DNA from: Streptomyces sp. CC0208 | Lineage (GTDB): Bacteria; Actinomycetota; Actinomycetes; Streptomycetales; Streptomycetaceae | DNA: 64,000 nucleotides | NCBI RefSeq assembly: GCF_003443735.1 | Contig: NZ_CP031969.1 | Location: 7,006,001-7,070,000, forward strand | Direction: 5' to 3' | Shown here: positions 50,020 through 57,786 of the stretch, one piece after another | Layout: each line of letters starts with the position of its first letter | Numbering within the stretch: position 1 is the first letter of the stretch | Made by a program: the position numbers and the translations under genes | Notes under the pieces: generated by a model | Told to the model about the DNA's origin: nothing | Databases searched by the model: none | Seen by the model: only the letters and a program-made list of their open reading frames with translations

Positions 50020-51001
50020 GTCTGTCCCCCTCAATTTTCACGACCGAGAAGCTGGCTCCTCCCCGTCGCGCCCGGACGGTGCCGACGACGTACCCGCCGG
50101 CCGCGGTGAGCACCCCGGTGACGATCGCGCCGGCCCGTCGCGCGCCCCCCGGCCGGGACAGTGCGGCGTCCCGCAGCCCGCGCACCACCCCGGCCGGCAG
50201 CACCCTCGTGGCGTACCGGCGCTCCGACTCAAGTCCCTTGTCCGCGCCCACACTTCGGGCCACCAGCGCCTTCGACAGGCCCTCCGCGTACGCGCGCGTG
50301 CGGAAGTACCCGAAGTGCTCGCGCGCCTCGGGCACCCGGTGGTGGATCACTGCCCGGTCGTCGATCAGCAGGACCGCGTCCGGTCTGGCCCGGCTCAGCC
50401 GGATGCACAGCTCCGTCTCCTCGCAGCCCAGCGGGCGCTTGTCGCCGTCCCGTCCGATGCCGGTGGCGAAGCCGCCCGCCGCGTCGAAGGCGCTGCGGCG
50501 GAAGGAGGCGTTGCCGCCCAGGACGTTGCGCACCCTGACCAGCCCGGCCGGGATGCCCTTGTAGGTGCAGCCGACCACCCAGTCGAACTCCTCGGGGAAC
50601 CAGGCAGGCCGGCGCCCCGACGCCCAGATCGGTACCGTACGGCCGCCGACCGCCATGACCCGCGGGTCCGCGTATCCGGAGGCGAAGTGGCGCAGCCAGT
50701 CCCGCTCGGCGACGGCGTCGTCGTCCAGGAAGGCGATCACCTCGCCGCGCGAGGCGGCGATCCCCGTGTTGCGGCCCGCGGACAGGCCCCGGGGGCCCGC
50801 GTTGGCGAACACGCGGACCTCCTGGACTTCCTTGTACTCCTTGGTCAGCCGGTCCAGGAGCGCCGGATTGTGGTCGACGACCAGCAGCGTCTCCAGGGCC
50901 GGGTACGACTGCGTCCGCACCGAGGCGACCGCCGCGAGGATGTCCTCCCAGCGGTCCTCGGTGTACACGCAGATCACGACGGAGATGTCGGGATCGCTCA
51001 A
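50012..51001 (-). CDS. GT2 glycosyltransferase
   Basis: A 329-residue family 2 glycosyltransferase. The GT-A nucleotide-sugar fold is visible: DISVVICVYTEDRW, ALETLLVVDHNPALLDRL, GLSAGRNTGIAASRGEVIAF and the DxD-like metal site LDDDAVAERDW; the acceptor-side motif GCEETELCIRLSRARPDAVL follows near residue 195. The start is the TTG at 51001, with GAGAGGTG before it, overlapping the preceding TGA (TTGA). It ends 8 bases into the deacetylase gene. It adds a sugar to a lipid-linked precursor; donor unknown. Confidence 0.86.
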   Translation of the reverse strand: MSDPDISVVICVYTEDRWEDILAAVASVRTQSYPALETLLVVDHNPALLDRLTKEYKEVQEVRVFANAGPRGLSAGRNTGIAASRGEVIAFLDDDAVAERDWLRHFASGYADPRVMAVGGRTVPIWASGRRPAWFPEEFDWVVGCTYKGIPAGLVRVRNVLGGNASFRRSAFDAAGGFATGIGRDGDKRPLGCEETELCIRLSRARPDAVLLIDDRAVIHHRVPEAREHFGYFRTRAYAEGLSKALVARSVGADKGLESERRYATRVLPAGVVRGLRDAALSRPGGARRAGAIVTGVLTAAGGYVVGTVRARRGGASFSVVKIEGDRHG

Positions 51002-51819
51002 GACACCTCTCCCCGGCGCGAGTCGAGCATCGGCGAGTGGTGGGCGCGACGGCGCAGCGCACGCCGGTTGGACCGCTCCCCGAGGATCACCCTGAGCACC
51101 CGGAACCCGTCCCGGACGGCCCGCAGATTGCTCGCGCCGTGGATGCGCAGGTACTCGTAGCTCGGGATCTCCTGCACCTTCAGCCCCGCCTTGACGACCC
51201 GGATGTTCATCAGGGTCTCCACCTCGAAGCCCGTGCAGTCGAGGTCGATCTTGTCGAGGCAGTGCCGCCAGAAGGCGTTGTAGCCGTAGCAGAGATCCGT
51301 GTAGCGGGCGCCGAACTTGCGGTTGACGATCGTGCACAGCGCCCAGTTGCCGAGCTTGCGGATGAAGGTCATGTCGTCGGTGCCGCCGCCGTTGGCGAAG
51401 CGGGACCCCTTGGCGAAGTCCGCGCCCGAGACGAGGGCGGACACATAGGAGACGATCTCGTTGCCGTCGGCCGAGCCGTCCGCGTCGATCATGACGACGA
51501 TGTCACCGGTGCAGGCTTCGAACCCGGTGATCAGGGCGTCCCCCTTGCCCTTGCCGTGCTGCTTCACGACCTTGACCTCGGGCCACAGCTCGCGGGCCAC
51601 CGCGACGGTGTCGTCCGTGGAGTTGCCGTCCACCAGGACCACTTCGTGGATCCAGTCGGGCAGCGTCTTGAAGACGTACGGAAGGTTCTCCGCCTCGTTC
51701 ATGGCGGGTATGACCACACTCACCGGTGGCGCAATGGCCAGGTGGGTGGAGATCGGCCGGTACTGGCTGGCTGTCGGCACATCCTGGCCCGCAGTCGCCG
51801 GGCGCAGAACTGAACTCAT
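50998..51819 (-). CDS. GT2 glycosyltransferase, dolichol-phosphate-mannose-synthase-like
   Basis: A 273-residue GT2 enzyme. It has PPVSVVIPAMNEAENLPYVF, IHEVVLVDGNSTDDTVAVAR, GKGKGDALITGFEACTGDIV and the DxD site VMIDADGSADGNEIVSYVSA, the layout of polyprenyl-phosphate sugar synthases; no C-terminal membrane helices follow. Later segments are YTDLCYGYNAFWRHCLDKID and KVQEIPSYEYLRIHGASNLR. ATG at 51819 follows GAGAGGGAA. It is the first gene of the coupled chain and may prime the pathway on polyprenyl phosphate. Confidence 0.88.
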   Translation of the reverse strand: MSSVLRPATAGQDVPTASQYRPISTHLAIAPPVSVVIPAMNEAENLPYVFKTLPDWIHEVVLVDGNSTDDTVAVARELWPEVKVVKQHGKGKGDALITGFEACTGDIVVMIDADGSADGNEIVSYVSALVSGADFAKGSRFANGGGTDDMTFIRKLGNWALCTIVNRKFGARYTDLCYGYNAFWRHCLDKIDLDCTGFEVETLMNIRVVKAGLKVQEIPSYEYLRIHGASNLRAVRDGFRVLRVILGERSNRRALRRRAHHSPMLDSRRGEVS

Positions 51820-52180
51820 GAGTCTGGTTCCCTCTCGTCCGGTGGACCGCCCGCCCCTGGGCGGTCCGGCTTGTTGCTCCGGTTCGAAAGGGGGGTTCTC
51901 ACACACGGCAAGCCGGAAGGAATCTCCGTACCTGCCGGGTGAGCTGGCAAAGCTGGCCGACCACCGTCGTGCTGTGCTTGTTGGAGAAAACGACAGCCGG
52001 TCGCGCGGCACGACTCGGTCACCGGTGCGGTCACCGAGCACGGCACCCCCCTACCGCGCCCCGCGCCCCCGTCGCGGTCCTTGAGCCCTCCCCTAGAGCC
52101 GCTCGATGACGGGACGGTGCGGGTGTGATGTATGACGGTATTGACGATTGAACCCGTATGGCAAGACCTGGAACGAGGCC
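51820..52180. other. 361-bp intergenic region ahead of the exopolysaccharide GT operon
   Basis: No gene is seen. A 9-bp perfect hairpin, GGACCGCCC (51844-51852) with GGGCGGTCC (51859-51867), lies in the expected 5' leader of the GT2 message, 25 bases from its ATG. A possible leftward promoter is TTGCCA near 52160 with TACCGT 18 bases on. The stretch also has AT-rich patches not typical of coding DNA. Confidence 0.5.
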
Positions 52181-53302
52181 TCACGTTTTTGATGGTTTGA
52201 CCGTTACAGTCCGGCCTGAGCGGATCTTGCCCACCTTCTTCAGCAATCTGTCGGCGGGTTCGAACAGCTCCGGCCGTGCCACCACGGTGTTGCGCAGTGC
52301 CCGCACCGGAACCCGGCGGACGCGGTGTCCGACCGCGACCGGGTGCCGGCGGGTCACCCACCCCTCCGACACGGTCAGTTCCCGTGTCTTCAGGGAGTCC
52401 TTGTACTCCTTCTGCCCCCGGCCCAGGTCGAGGTACGCGACGCCGTCGGCGGCGGCCGCCTCGGCCATCCGCAGATGCAGGACCAGGCCCGGGGAGTACT
52501 TTGCGTACTCCGGGTCGTACGCCGGGAACCAGCACGCGAGGACGCGCTCGGTGCGCAGCCCGAAGTGGGCGGCGACCGGCTTCCCGTCGGCGTACAGCAC
52601 GGAGAGGATCCCGGCGAACGGCTCGGAGCGGGTGTGGAACAGCTGCTCCACGAGCCGGGCGATCCAGTCGTGCGAGAAGCGGTCGCTGCGGCCGGTCCTG
52701 CGGTACTGGGCGGACTTCCAGCCCATCAGGGTGCGCAGGGCGGCCGGGTCACGTTCGTCGTGGACGTAGCGCACCCCGCTCGCCGTACGGGCCAGTCTGC
52801 GCTCCTTGGCGAGGGTGGTGCGGGCGAACTTCGGGGAGCGCTCCCGCAGCCCGGCCAGATACGTCGCGTACCCCTGCTCGACGTCCATGACCGGAGAGGG
52901 GAACCTGCCGGAGGCCTCCGCCTCGAACGGCCCCTGGCCCTCCACCAGATGATCGAACTCCCAGACGGCGAGCCCGCAGGCGCGCAGCAACTCCCGGGCG
53001 TCCCAGGTGAATCCGGGCCGGTGCACCAGTCCCTGGGCGTCCGAGACGCCGAGGCCGACGGCCCGGCCGACACCGGTGGCGGTTCTCTGGAACGGCAGGA
53101 ACGCGGCGGGTTCGCCCTGCTCCCGTACGACGGCGATCCGCACGCCCCGCCTGCACCGGCCCACCGCGAGCGTGAACTCGGGGGACAGGAACGGGTTCGC
53201 GAGGCCCGGCGCCCCGTGGAGATGGGCCTTGGACTGCATGGCGGTCCATGCCACCCGGTCGGCCGCACTCAGCTCGCCGGGGCGGTACACGCTGATGTCC
53301 AC
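52181..53302 (-). CDS. GNAT_6/FemAB-like acyltransferase (BcsL/CelD type)
   Basis: A 373-residue protein of the tandem-GNAT family used in exopolysaccharide synthesis. The characteristic parts are WEFDHLVEGQGPFE, PKFARTTLAKERRLARTASG, GILSVLYADGKPVAAHFGLR and YSPGLVLHLRMAEAAAADGV, YLDLGRGQKEYKDSLKTREL, where the last is the hallmark of the CelD/BcsL group. ATG at 53302. A small membrane protein gene ends 1 base upstream of its start, so they share a transcript. It probably transfers an acyl or amino acid group to a cell-surface polymer. Confidence 0.83.
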   Translation of the reverse strand: MDISVYRPGELSAADRVAWTAMQSKAHLHGAPGLANPFLSPEFTLAVGRCRRGVRIAVVREQGEPAAFLPFQRTATGVGRAVGLGVSDAQGLVHRPGFTWDARELLRACGLAVWEFDHLVEGQGPFEAEASGRFPSPVMDVEQGYATYLAGLRERSPKFARTTLAKERRLARTASGVRYVHDERDPAALRTLMGWKSAQYRRTGRSDRFSHDWIARLVEQLFHTRSEPFAGILSVLYADGKPVAAHFGLRTERVLACWFPAYDPEYAKYSPGLVLHLRMAEAAAADGVAYLDLGRGQKEYKDSLKTRELTVSEGWVTRRHPVAVGHRVRRVPVRALRNTVVARPELFEPADRLLKKVGKIRSGRTVTVKPSKT

Positions 53303-53303
53303 G

Positions 53304-53699
53304 TCAGAGGTCCTGACCCTTCGCCGCGCGGTGCCGTCGCATCAGCACCAGCAGGAGGATGAGGGCGCTGATCACGGCCATCGCCATGACGCCGCCGCGC
53401 GCCGACCAGCGGTGCGTGGCCAGCATGCCCTGGGCCACCAGCATGTTGAGGACGACCGAGCCGGCCAGCGAGGCCAGTGCCCGGGCGAAGGGATCGAAGC
53501 CGCGCAGGGCGGCGGCGATTCCGGCGGCGGGTGCCGTGAGCAGGAAGAAGAGCGTGAGCGGGGCGCGCATGGGTGAGTCGGAGTTGGTGAGCGCGAGCAG
53601 GGCGCCCCATCCCCCCACCGCGGTCGCGGCGCCCGCGAGCAGGGGCGTGAGGTCTCTCCCGGACGCACGCGAAGGTCTCCGGATACGTGTTGTCTGCAT
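53304..53699 (-). CDS. Small membrane protein, four helices
   Basis: A 131-residue hydrophobic protein: after a basic start (MQTTRIRRPSRASGRDLTPL) come about four membrane helices (LLAGAATAVGGWGALLAL, APLTLFFLLTAPAAGIAAAL, ALASLAGSVVLNMLVAQGML, GVMAMAVISALILLLVLMRR). No known family. It is one base upstream of the GNAT_6 gene and begins the leftward operon, so a supporting role for the exopolysaccharide system is the context-based guess. Confidence 0.75.
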   Translation of the reverse strand: MQTTRIRRPSRASGRDLTPLLAGAATAVGGWGALLALTNSDSPMRAPLTLFFLLTAPAAGIAAALRGFDPFARALASLAGSVVLNMLVAQGMLATHRWSARGGVMAMAVISALILLLVLMRRHRAAKGQDL

Positions 53700-53799
53700 G
53701 GGCGACGTTTCCCCCCAGAAAGCGCCGGATGCCGGGCTTCAATGTCGCGCAGGGCCGAGGGAGCCGTCAAGACCGTCTGGTACGGACTTGGACGCGAGT

Positions 53800-53832
53800 G
53801 TTCCCCGGAGGCGCAAAGCACCTCCGGGGAAC
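53800..53832. terminator. Hairpin terminator downstream of the subtilisin-like gene
   Basis: GTTCCCCGGAGG pairs with CCTCCGGGGAAC (12 bp) around CGCAAAGCA, 14 bases beyond the protease stop. Confidence 0.85.
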
Positions 53833-53846
53833 GGGAGTTCAGAGCA

Positions 53847-55055
53847 CTACGGAACGATCTTGAGGAGCTTGTTGGGTGAACCGGTGCCGGGGCTGGTGAC
53901 CGCGTTGGAGGTGGCGCCGCCCACCAGCGCCGTGGCGACCTGGGCCGGGGTGGCCGAGGTGTGCCCCGCGAGGTAGACCGCTGCCGCGCCCGCGACGTGC
54001 GGAGTCGCCATCGACGTACCGGAGATGGTGTTGGTCGCGGTGTCGCTGGTGTTCCAGCCCGCCGTGATGGAGGAGCCGGGGGCGAAGATGTCGAGCACCG
54101 AGCCGTAGTTGGAGTAGCTGGCCCGGGCGTCGGTGCTGGTGGTGGCGCCGACAGTGATCGCCTCGGTGACGCGGGCCGGGGAGTACGAGGAGGCGTTGGC
54201 GCTGCTGTTGCCCGCCGCTACGGCGTAGGTCACGCCGCTCGCGATGGAGTTCTTGACGGCGGTGTCCAGGGTGGTGGACGCGCCGCCGCCGAGCGAGAGG
54301 TTGGCGACCGAGGGACCGGAGTGGTTGTTGGTGACCCAGTCGATGCCCGCGATGACGCCGGCGGTGGTGCCGGAGCCGGCGTTGTCGAGCACGCGCACCG
54401 CCACGATCTTCGCCTTCTTGGCGACGCCGTAGGTGGAGCCCGCGATCGTGGTGGCCACATGGGTGCCGTGGCCGTTGCCGTCGGCGGCGGTGGTGTCGCC
54501 GTCGACCGCGTCGTAACCGTAGGAGGCGCGCCCGCTGATCTGGGTGTGGGTGATGCGGACGCCGGTGTCGATGACGTACGCCGTGACGCCGCTGCCCGCG
54601 GTGTCCGGGTAGGTGTACGTGCCGGAGAGCGGGAGCGCGGCCTGGTCGATGCGGTCCAGGCCCCACGGGGCGCTGGACTGCGTGGTGTCGGCCAGGTGGA
54701 CGGTCTGGTTCTGCTCCACGGCGGCCACCGCCGGGTCCGCGGCGAGTCTCTTCGCCTCGGTCGCGGAGAGCGTGGCCGTGTAGCCGTTGAGCGCGGAACC
54801 GAAGGTCTTCCCGACCGTCCCGCCGTACTCCTTGATGAGCCCCTTGCCCTGGCTCGACGAGGACCTGAAGCCCGCGTTCTTCTTGAGCGTGACGATGTAG
54901 CTGTCCTTGACGGCTGTGGGGGAGCCGGCGGCGAGGACCTTGCCCTCGGCCGGGGCGGCCGCGGCGGGCAGGGCGGTGAGCCCGCCGACGAGGGCGGTGG
55001 TCGCCAGGGTGGTTATCGCGGCGAACCGGAACCTCTTGCTACGCAGTTGTGCCAT
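53847..55055 (-). CDS. Secreted subtilisin-like protease (S8) with I9 propeptide
   Basis: A 402-residue secreted serine protease. The signal peptide covers about residues 1-33 (FAAITTLATTALVGGLTALP, ending AAA), an inhibitor I9 propeptide follows (DSYIVTLKKNAGFRSSSSQG, ADPAVAAVEQNQTVHLA), and the mature S8 domain begins QSSAPWGLDRIDQ. The triad is in VIDTGV (Asp), GHGTHVA (His) and SGTSMATPHVAGAAA (Ser), with the oxyanion Asn in AAGNSS. The relation to proteinase K-like S8A enzymes is clear. ATG at 55055 lies 11 bases after GAGGAGG. It is divergent from the SGNH lipase and ends at a good hairpin. Confidence 0.94.
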   Translation of the reverse strand: MAQLRSKRFRFAAITTLATTALVGGLTALPAAAAPAEGKVLAAGSPTAVKDSYIVTLKKNAGFRSSSSQGKGLIKEYGGTVGKTFGSALNGYTATLSATEAKRLAADPAVAAVEQNQTVHLADTTQSSAPWGLDRIDQAALPLSGTYTYPDTAGSGVTAYVIDTGVRITHTQISGRASYGYDAVDGDTTAADGNGHGTHVATTIAGSTYGVAKKAKIVAVRVLDNAGSGTTAGVIAGIDWVTNNHSGPSVANLSLGGGASTTLDTAVKNSIASGVTYAVAAGNSSANASSYSPARVTEAITVGATTSTDARASYSNYGSVLDIFAPGSSITAGWNTSDTATNTISGTSMATPHVAGAAAVYLAGHTSATPAQVATALVGGATSNAVTSPGTGSPNKLLKIVP

Positions 55056-55331
55056 TACGAGGGAGTCCTCCTCATGGGCGACACGCGCCTGGGTTGGGCG
55101 CGGTCCGTGGGGGGTGTGCGCGTGCTCGCGCACACAACCGGGAACGTCGCGTTCCGCTCCCGGCTGAGGTAAAGGCTGGGTCATCTACGCGGGCCGAACA
55201 AGGGAGTTGAGGAGGAGTCAACAAATCTGTCATGTCCACGAAATCAACGGCGATTTTGGCATGGACACTTCCCGTTGCTGCGTGTCGTTGCTACGACGGA
55301 TACGGCAGAGATCCTGCTAAAGGGAGGTTCC

Positions 55332-56126
55332 ATGAGACGTTCCCGATTTGCCGCGTACGTCGGCTCACTCCTCCTCGCCCTCGCCGCAGTCCTCACCGGG
55401 ACAGGCACCGCCCACGCCGCTCAGGGCCCCTATGTGGCCCTGGGGGACTCGTATTCCTCGGGTGTCGGCTCGGGCAGCTACATCAGTTCGAGCGGCGACT
55501 GCAAGCGCAGCACCAAGGCCTACCCCTACCTCTGGGCGGCCGCCCACTCACCCTCGTCGTTCACGTTCGCCGCGTGCTCGGGCGCCCGTACGGGTGATGT
55601 TCTGGCGAATCAGCTGACGCCGCTCAGCTCCGCCACCGCACTCGTCTCGATCAGCATCGGAGGCAACGACGCCGGTTTCTCCGACGTCATGACGACCTGT
55701 GTGCTCCAGTCCGACAGCTCCTGCCTGTCCCGGATCAACACCGCGAAGGCGTACGTCGACTCGACGCTCCCGGGCCAACTGGACAACGTCTACTCGCAGA
55801 TCAGCGGCAGGGCCCCCAACGCCCACGTGGTCGTCCTCGGCTACCCCCGCTTCTACCAGCTCGGCACCACCTGCCTCGGCCTCTCCGAGACCAAGCGGAA
55901 GGCGATCAACGACGCCGCCGACTACCTCGACACCGCGATCGCCAAGCGGGCCGCGGACCACGGCTTCGCCTGGGGCGACGTCCGCTCCGCCTTCACCGGG
56001 CACGAACTCTGCTCCGGCAGCGCCTGGCTGCACAGCCTCAACCTGCTCAACATCGGCGAGTCCTACCACCCGACCGCGGCCGGCCAGTCCGGCGGCTACC
56101 TCCCGGTCCTGAACAGCGCGGCCTGA
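55332..56126 (+). CDS. Secreted SGNH/GDSL lipase
   Basis: A 264-residue secreted lipase/esterase related to the S. rimosus and S. coelicolor GDSL lipases. The signal peptide ends AHA near residue 30. The SGNH blocks are present: block I GPYVALGDSYSSGVG (nucleophile Ser), block III ISIGGNDAGFSDV (Gly and Asn) and block V SYHPTAAGQSGGY (His, with Asp replaced by the region ESYHP). Six cysteines suit three disulfides. ATG at 55332 follows AAGGGAGGTT. It ends 7 bases from the kinase stop on the other strand, so no separate terminator is seen. Confidence 0.92.
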   Translation: MRRSRFAAYVGSLLLALAAVLTGTGTAHAAQGPYVALGDSYSSGVGSGSYISSSGDCKRSTKAYPYLWAAAHSPSSFTFAACSGARTGDVLANQLTPLSSATALVSISIGGNDAGFSDVMTTCVLQSDSSCLSRINTAKAYVDSTLPGQLDNVYSQISGRAPNAHVVVLGYPRFYQLGTTCLGLSETKRKAINDAADYLDTAIAKRAADHGFAWGDVRSAFTGHELCSGSAWLHSLNLLNIGESYHPTAAGQSGGYLPVLNSAA

Positions 56127-56133
56127 TCACCCC

Positions 56134-57711
56134 TCACGGGGACGCAGTGGGGGAGGCCTCGCCGGTACCGGTCGGGGTCTCCGCCACGCACGTCAACGAG
56201 AAGGGGACCGAGTTGGACGTCTTCTCGACCGGGTCGCGGACCTCCACGCTGATGGTGTCCTCGAACGTCCCGCTGTCGTCCTGCGTGGTGACGAACCGCC
56301 TGTCCTGCTGACTCTTCCCGCCACCGGCCGGGAACGTGAGCGTCTTCCAACTGCCGTTCACCGAACCGTTCTTCGACACCCAGCGGTAGGTCACCGTCGC
56401 CGGGAGCCGCCCGACCTCCAGCGTGACCGTAAAGGTGGGGGCCGCCGATCTGTCCGGCGGACAGCTGCCCGTGTAGTCGGTGTTCGAGCCCGACAGTGAG
56501 ACGGCCACCGACTGCGGCGGGGGCGCGCTCGTGGTGCTCTTGCTCGGACTCGGCGAGGGGGTGTCGCTGGGCTCGTCCGTCTTGGTCTGTGCGGGTGAAC
56601 TCACCGCCGGACCACTGTCCTTGGCGGTCTCCCCGCCCTTGTCGCCGTTGTCATGGTTCAGCAGCGCGTACGTCAGCCCCGCGATCGCCAGCGCGAGGGC
56701 CAGCACGCCCGCGACCAGGACGACGGTCGCGCGACGGTTGCGCTCCGGGGGCCCGGAGGCCGCGACGGGGGTGGAGGTGGGAGTGGGCGCCGGCCGGTAC
56801 GGGGCCGTCGGCGGCTCCTGCGGGAAGGGCGCCGCCATGGTCGGGGCGTAAGGACCCGCCTGCACGGCATCCGCCCGGGGCGTGCCTCCCGCCCCGATGA
56901 TCCGCAGCTCCTGCTCGGCCCGGTCGGCCGGCAACCGCTGCGCGGGATCCTTGCGCAGCAGCCCCTCGATCACCGGCGTGAGCGGACCGGCCCGGTACGG
57001 CGGCGGCAGCTCCTCGTCCACGATCGCGCGCAGGGTGCTCAGCGGGGTGTTCTGCCGGAAGGGGGAGTTGCCCTCGACGGCGGCGTACAGCAGCACGCCC
57101 AGCGACCACAGGTCGGACTCCGGGCCCGGGGTGCGGCCGAGCGCCCGCTCCGGGGCCAGGAACTCGGGCGAACCGATCACCTCGCCGGTCATCGTGAGCG
57201 CGGAACTGCCCTCGACCTGGGCGATGCCGAAGTCGGTGAGCACCACGCGGCCGTCGTTCGACAGCAGCACGTTGGCGGGCTTCACGTCCCGGTGCAGCAC
57301 CCCGGCCTCGTGCGCGGCCCGCAGCGCGGAGAGCACCTCGGCACCGATGTGCGCGGTCCGCTGCGGGCTGAGCGGGCCCTCCGCGTCCAGGAGCTCGGCG
57401 AGCGAGATGCCCCGCACCAGCTCCATGACGATCCATGGGCGGCCGTCCTCGGTGGCCACGTCGTACACCGTCACCACATTGCGGTTGGCGACCCGCGCCG
57501 CCGCCCACGCCTCGCGTTCGAGGCGGGCGTACAGCCGCTCGACCTCGTGCGTCGCCAGGCCGTGCGGCGCGCGCACCTCCTTGACGGCGACCTCGCGGTG
57601 CAGCACCTCGTCACGGGCGCGCCACACGGTTCCCATGCCGCCCTCGCCGAGCGGGGACAGCAGGCGGTAGCGGCCCGCGATCACTCGTTCACTGCCCGGT
57701 TCTTCGGACAC
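56134..57711 (-). CDS. Membrane Ser/Thr protein kinase (PknB-like) with extracytoplasmic domain
   Basis: A 525-residue eukaryotic-like kinase. The kinase domain (residues 8-265) has the P-loop GEGGMGTVW, the ATP Lys in EVAVKEVRAP, the catalytic loop HRDVKPANVLLSNDG, the DFG motif DFGIAQVEG and SPEFLAPERALG. A Pro/Thr-rich juxtamembrane part and a membrane helix (TVVLVAGVLALALAIAGLTY) lead to a Ser/Pro linker and an outer Ig-like beta domain (CPPDRSAAPTFTVTLEV..). The GTG at 57711 after GGGGGAC is preferred; an upstream ATG at 57747 is possible. The outer domain is not PASTA and may sense an unknown ligand. Confidence 0.9.
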   Translation of the reverse strand: MSEEPGSERVIAGRYRLLSPLGEGGMGTVWRARDEVLHREVAVKEVRAPHGLATHEVERLYARLEREAWAAARVANRNVVTVYDVATEDGRPWIVMELVRGISLAELLDAEGPLSPQRTAHIGAEVLSALRAAHEAGVLHRDVKPANVLLSNDGRVVLTDFGIAQVEGSSALTMTGEVIGSPEFLAPERALGRTPGPESDLWSLGVLLYAAVEGNSPFRQNTPLSTLRAIVDEELPPPYRAGPLTPVIEGLLRKDPAQRLPADRAEQELRIIGAGGTPRADAVQAGPYAPTMAAPFPQEPPTAPYRPAPTPTSTPVAASGPPERNRRATVVLVAGVLALALAIAGLTYALLNHDNGDKGGETAKDSGPAVSSPAQTKTDEPSDTPSPSPSKSTTSAPPPQSVAVSLSGSNTDYTGSCPPDRSAAPTFTVTLEVGRLPATVTYRWVSKNGSVNGSWKTLTFPAGGGKSQQDRRFVTTQDDSGTFEDTISVEVRDPVEKTSNSVPFSLTCVAETPTGTGEASPTASP

Positions 57712-57786
57712 GGGCGTCCCCCATTCGCATCCGGGCGAAATCTCCACTCCGCGTGATGTTGCACGAGAATTCTGTACAAAAGTAGC

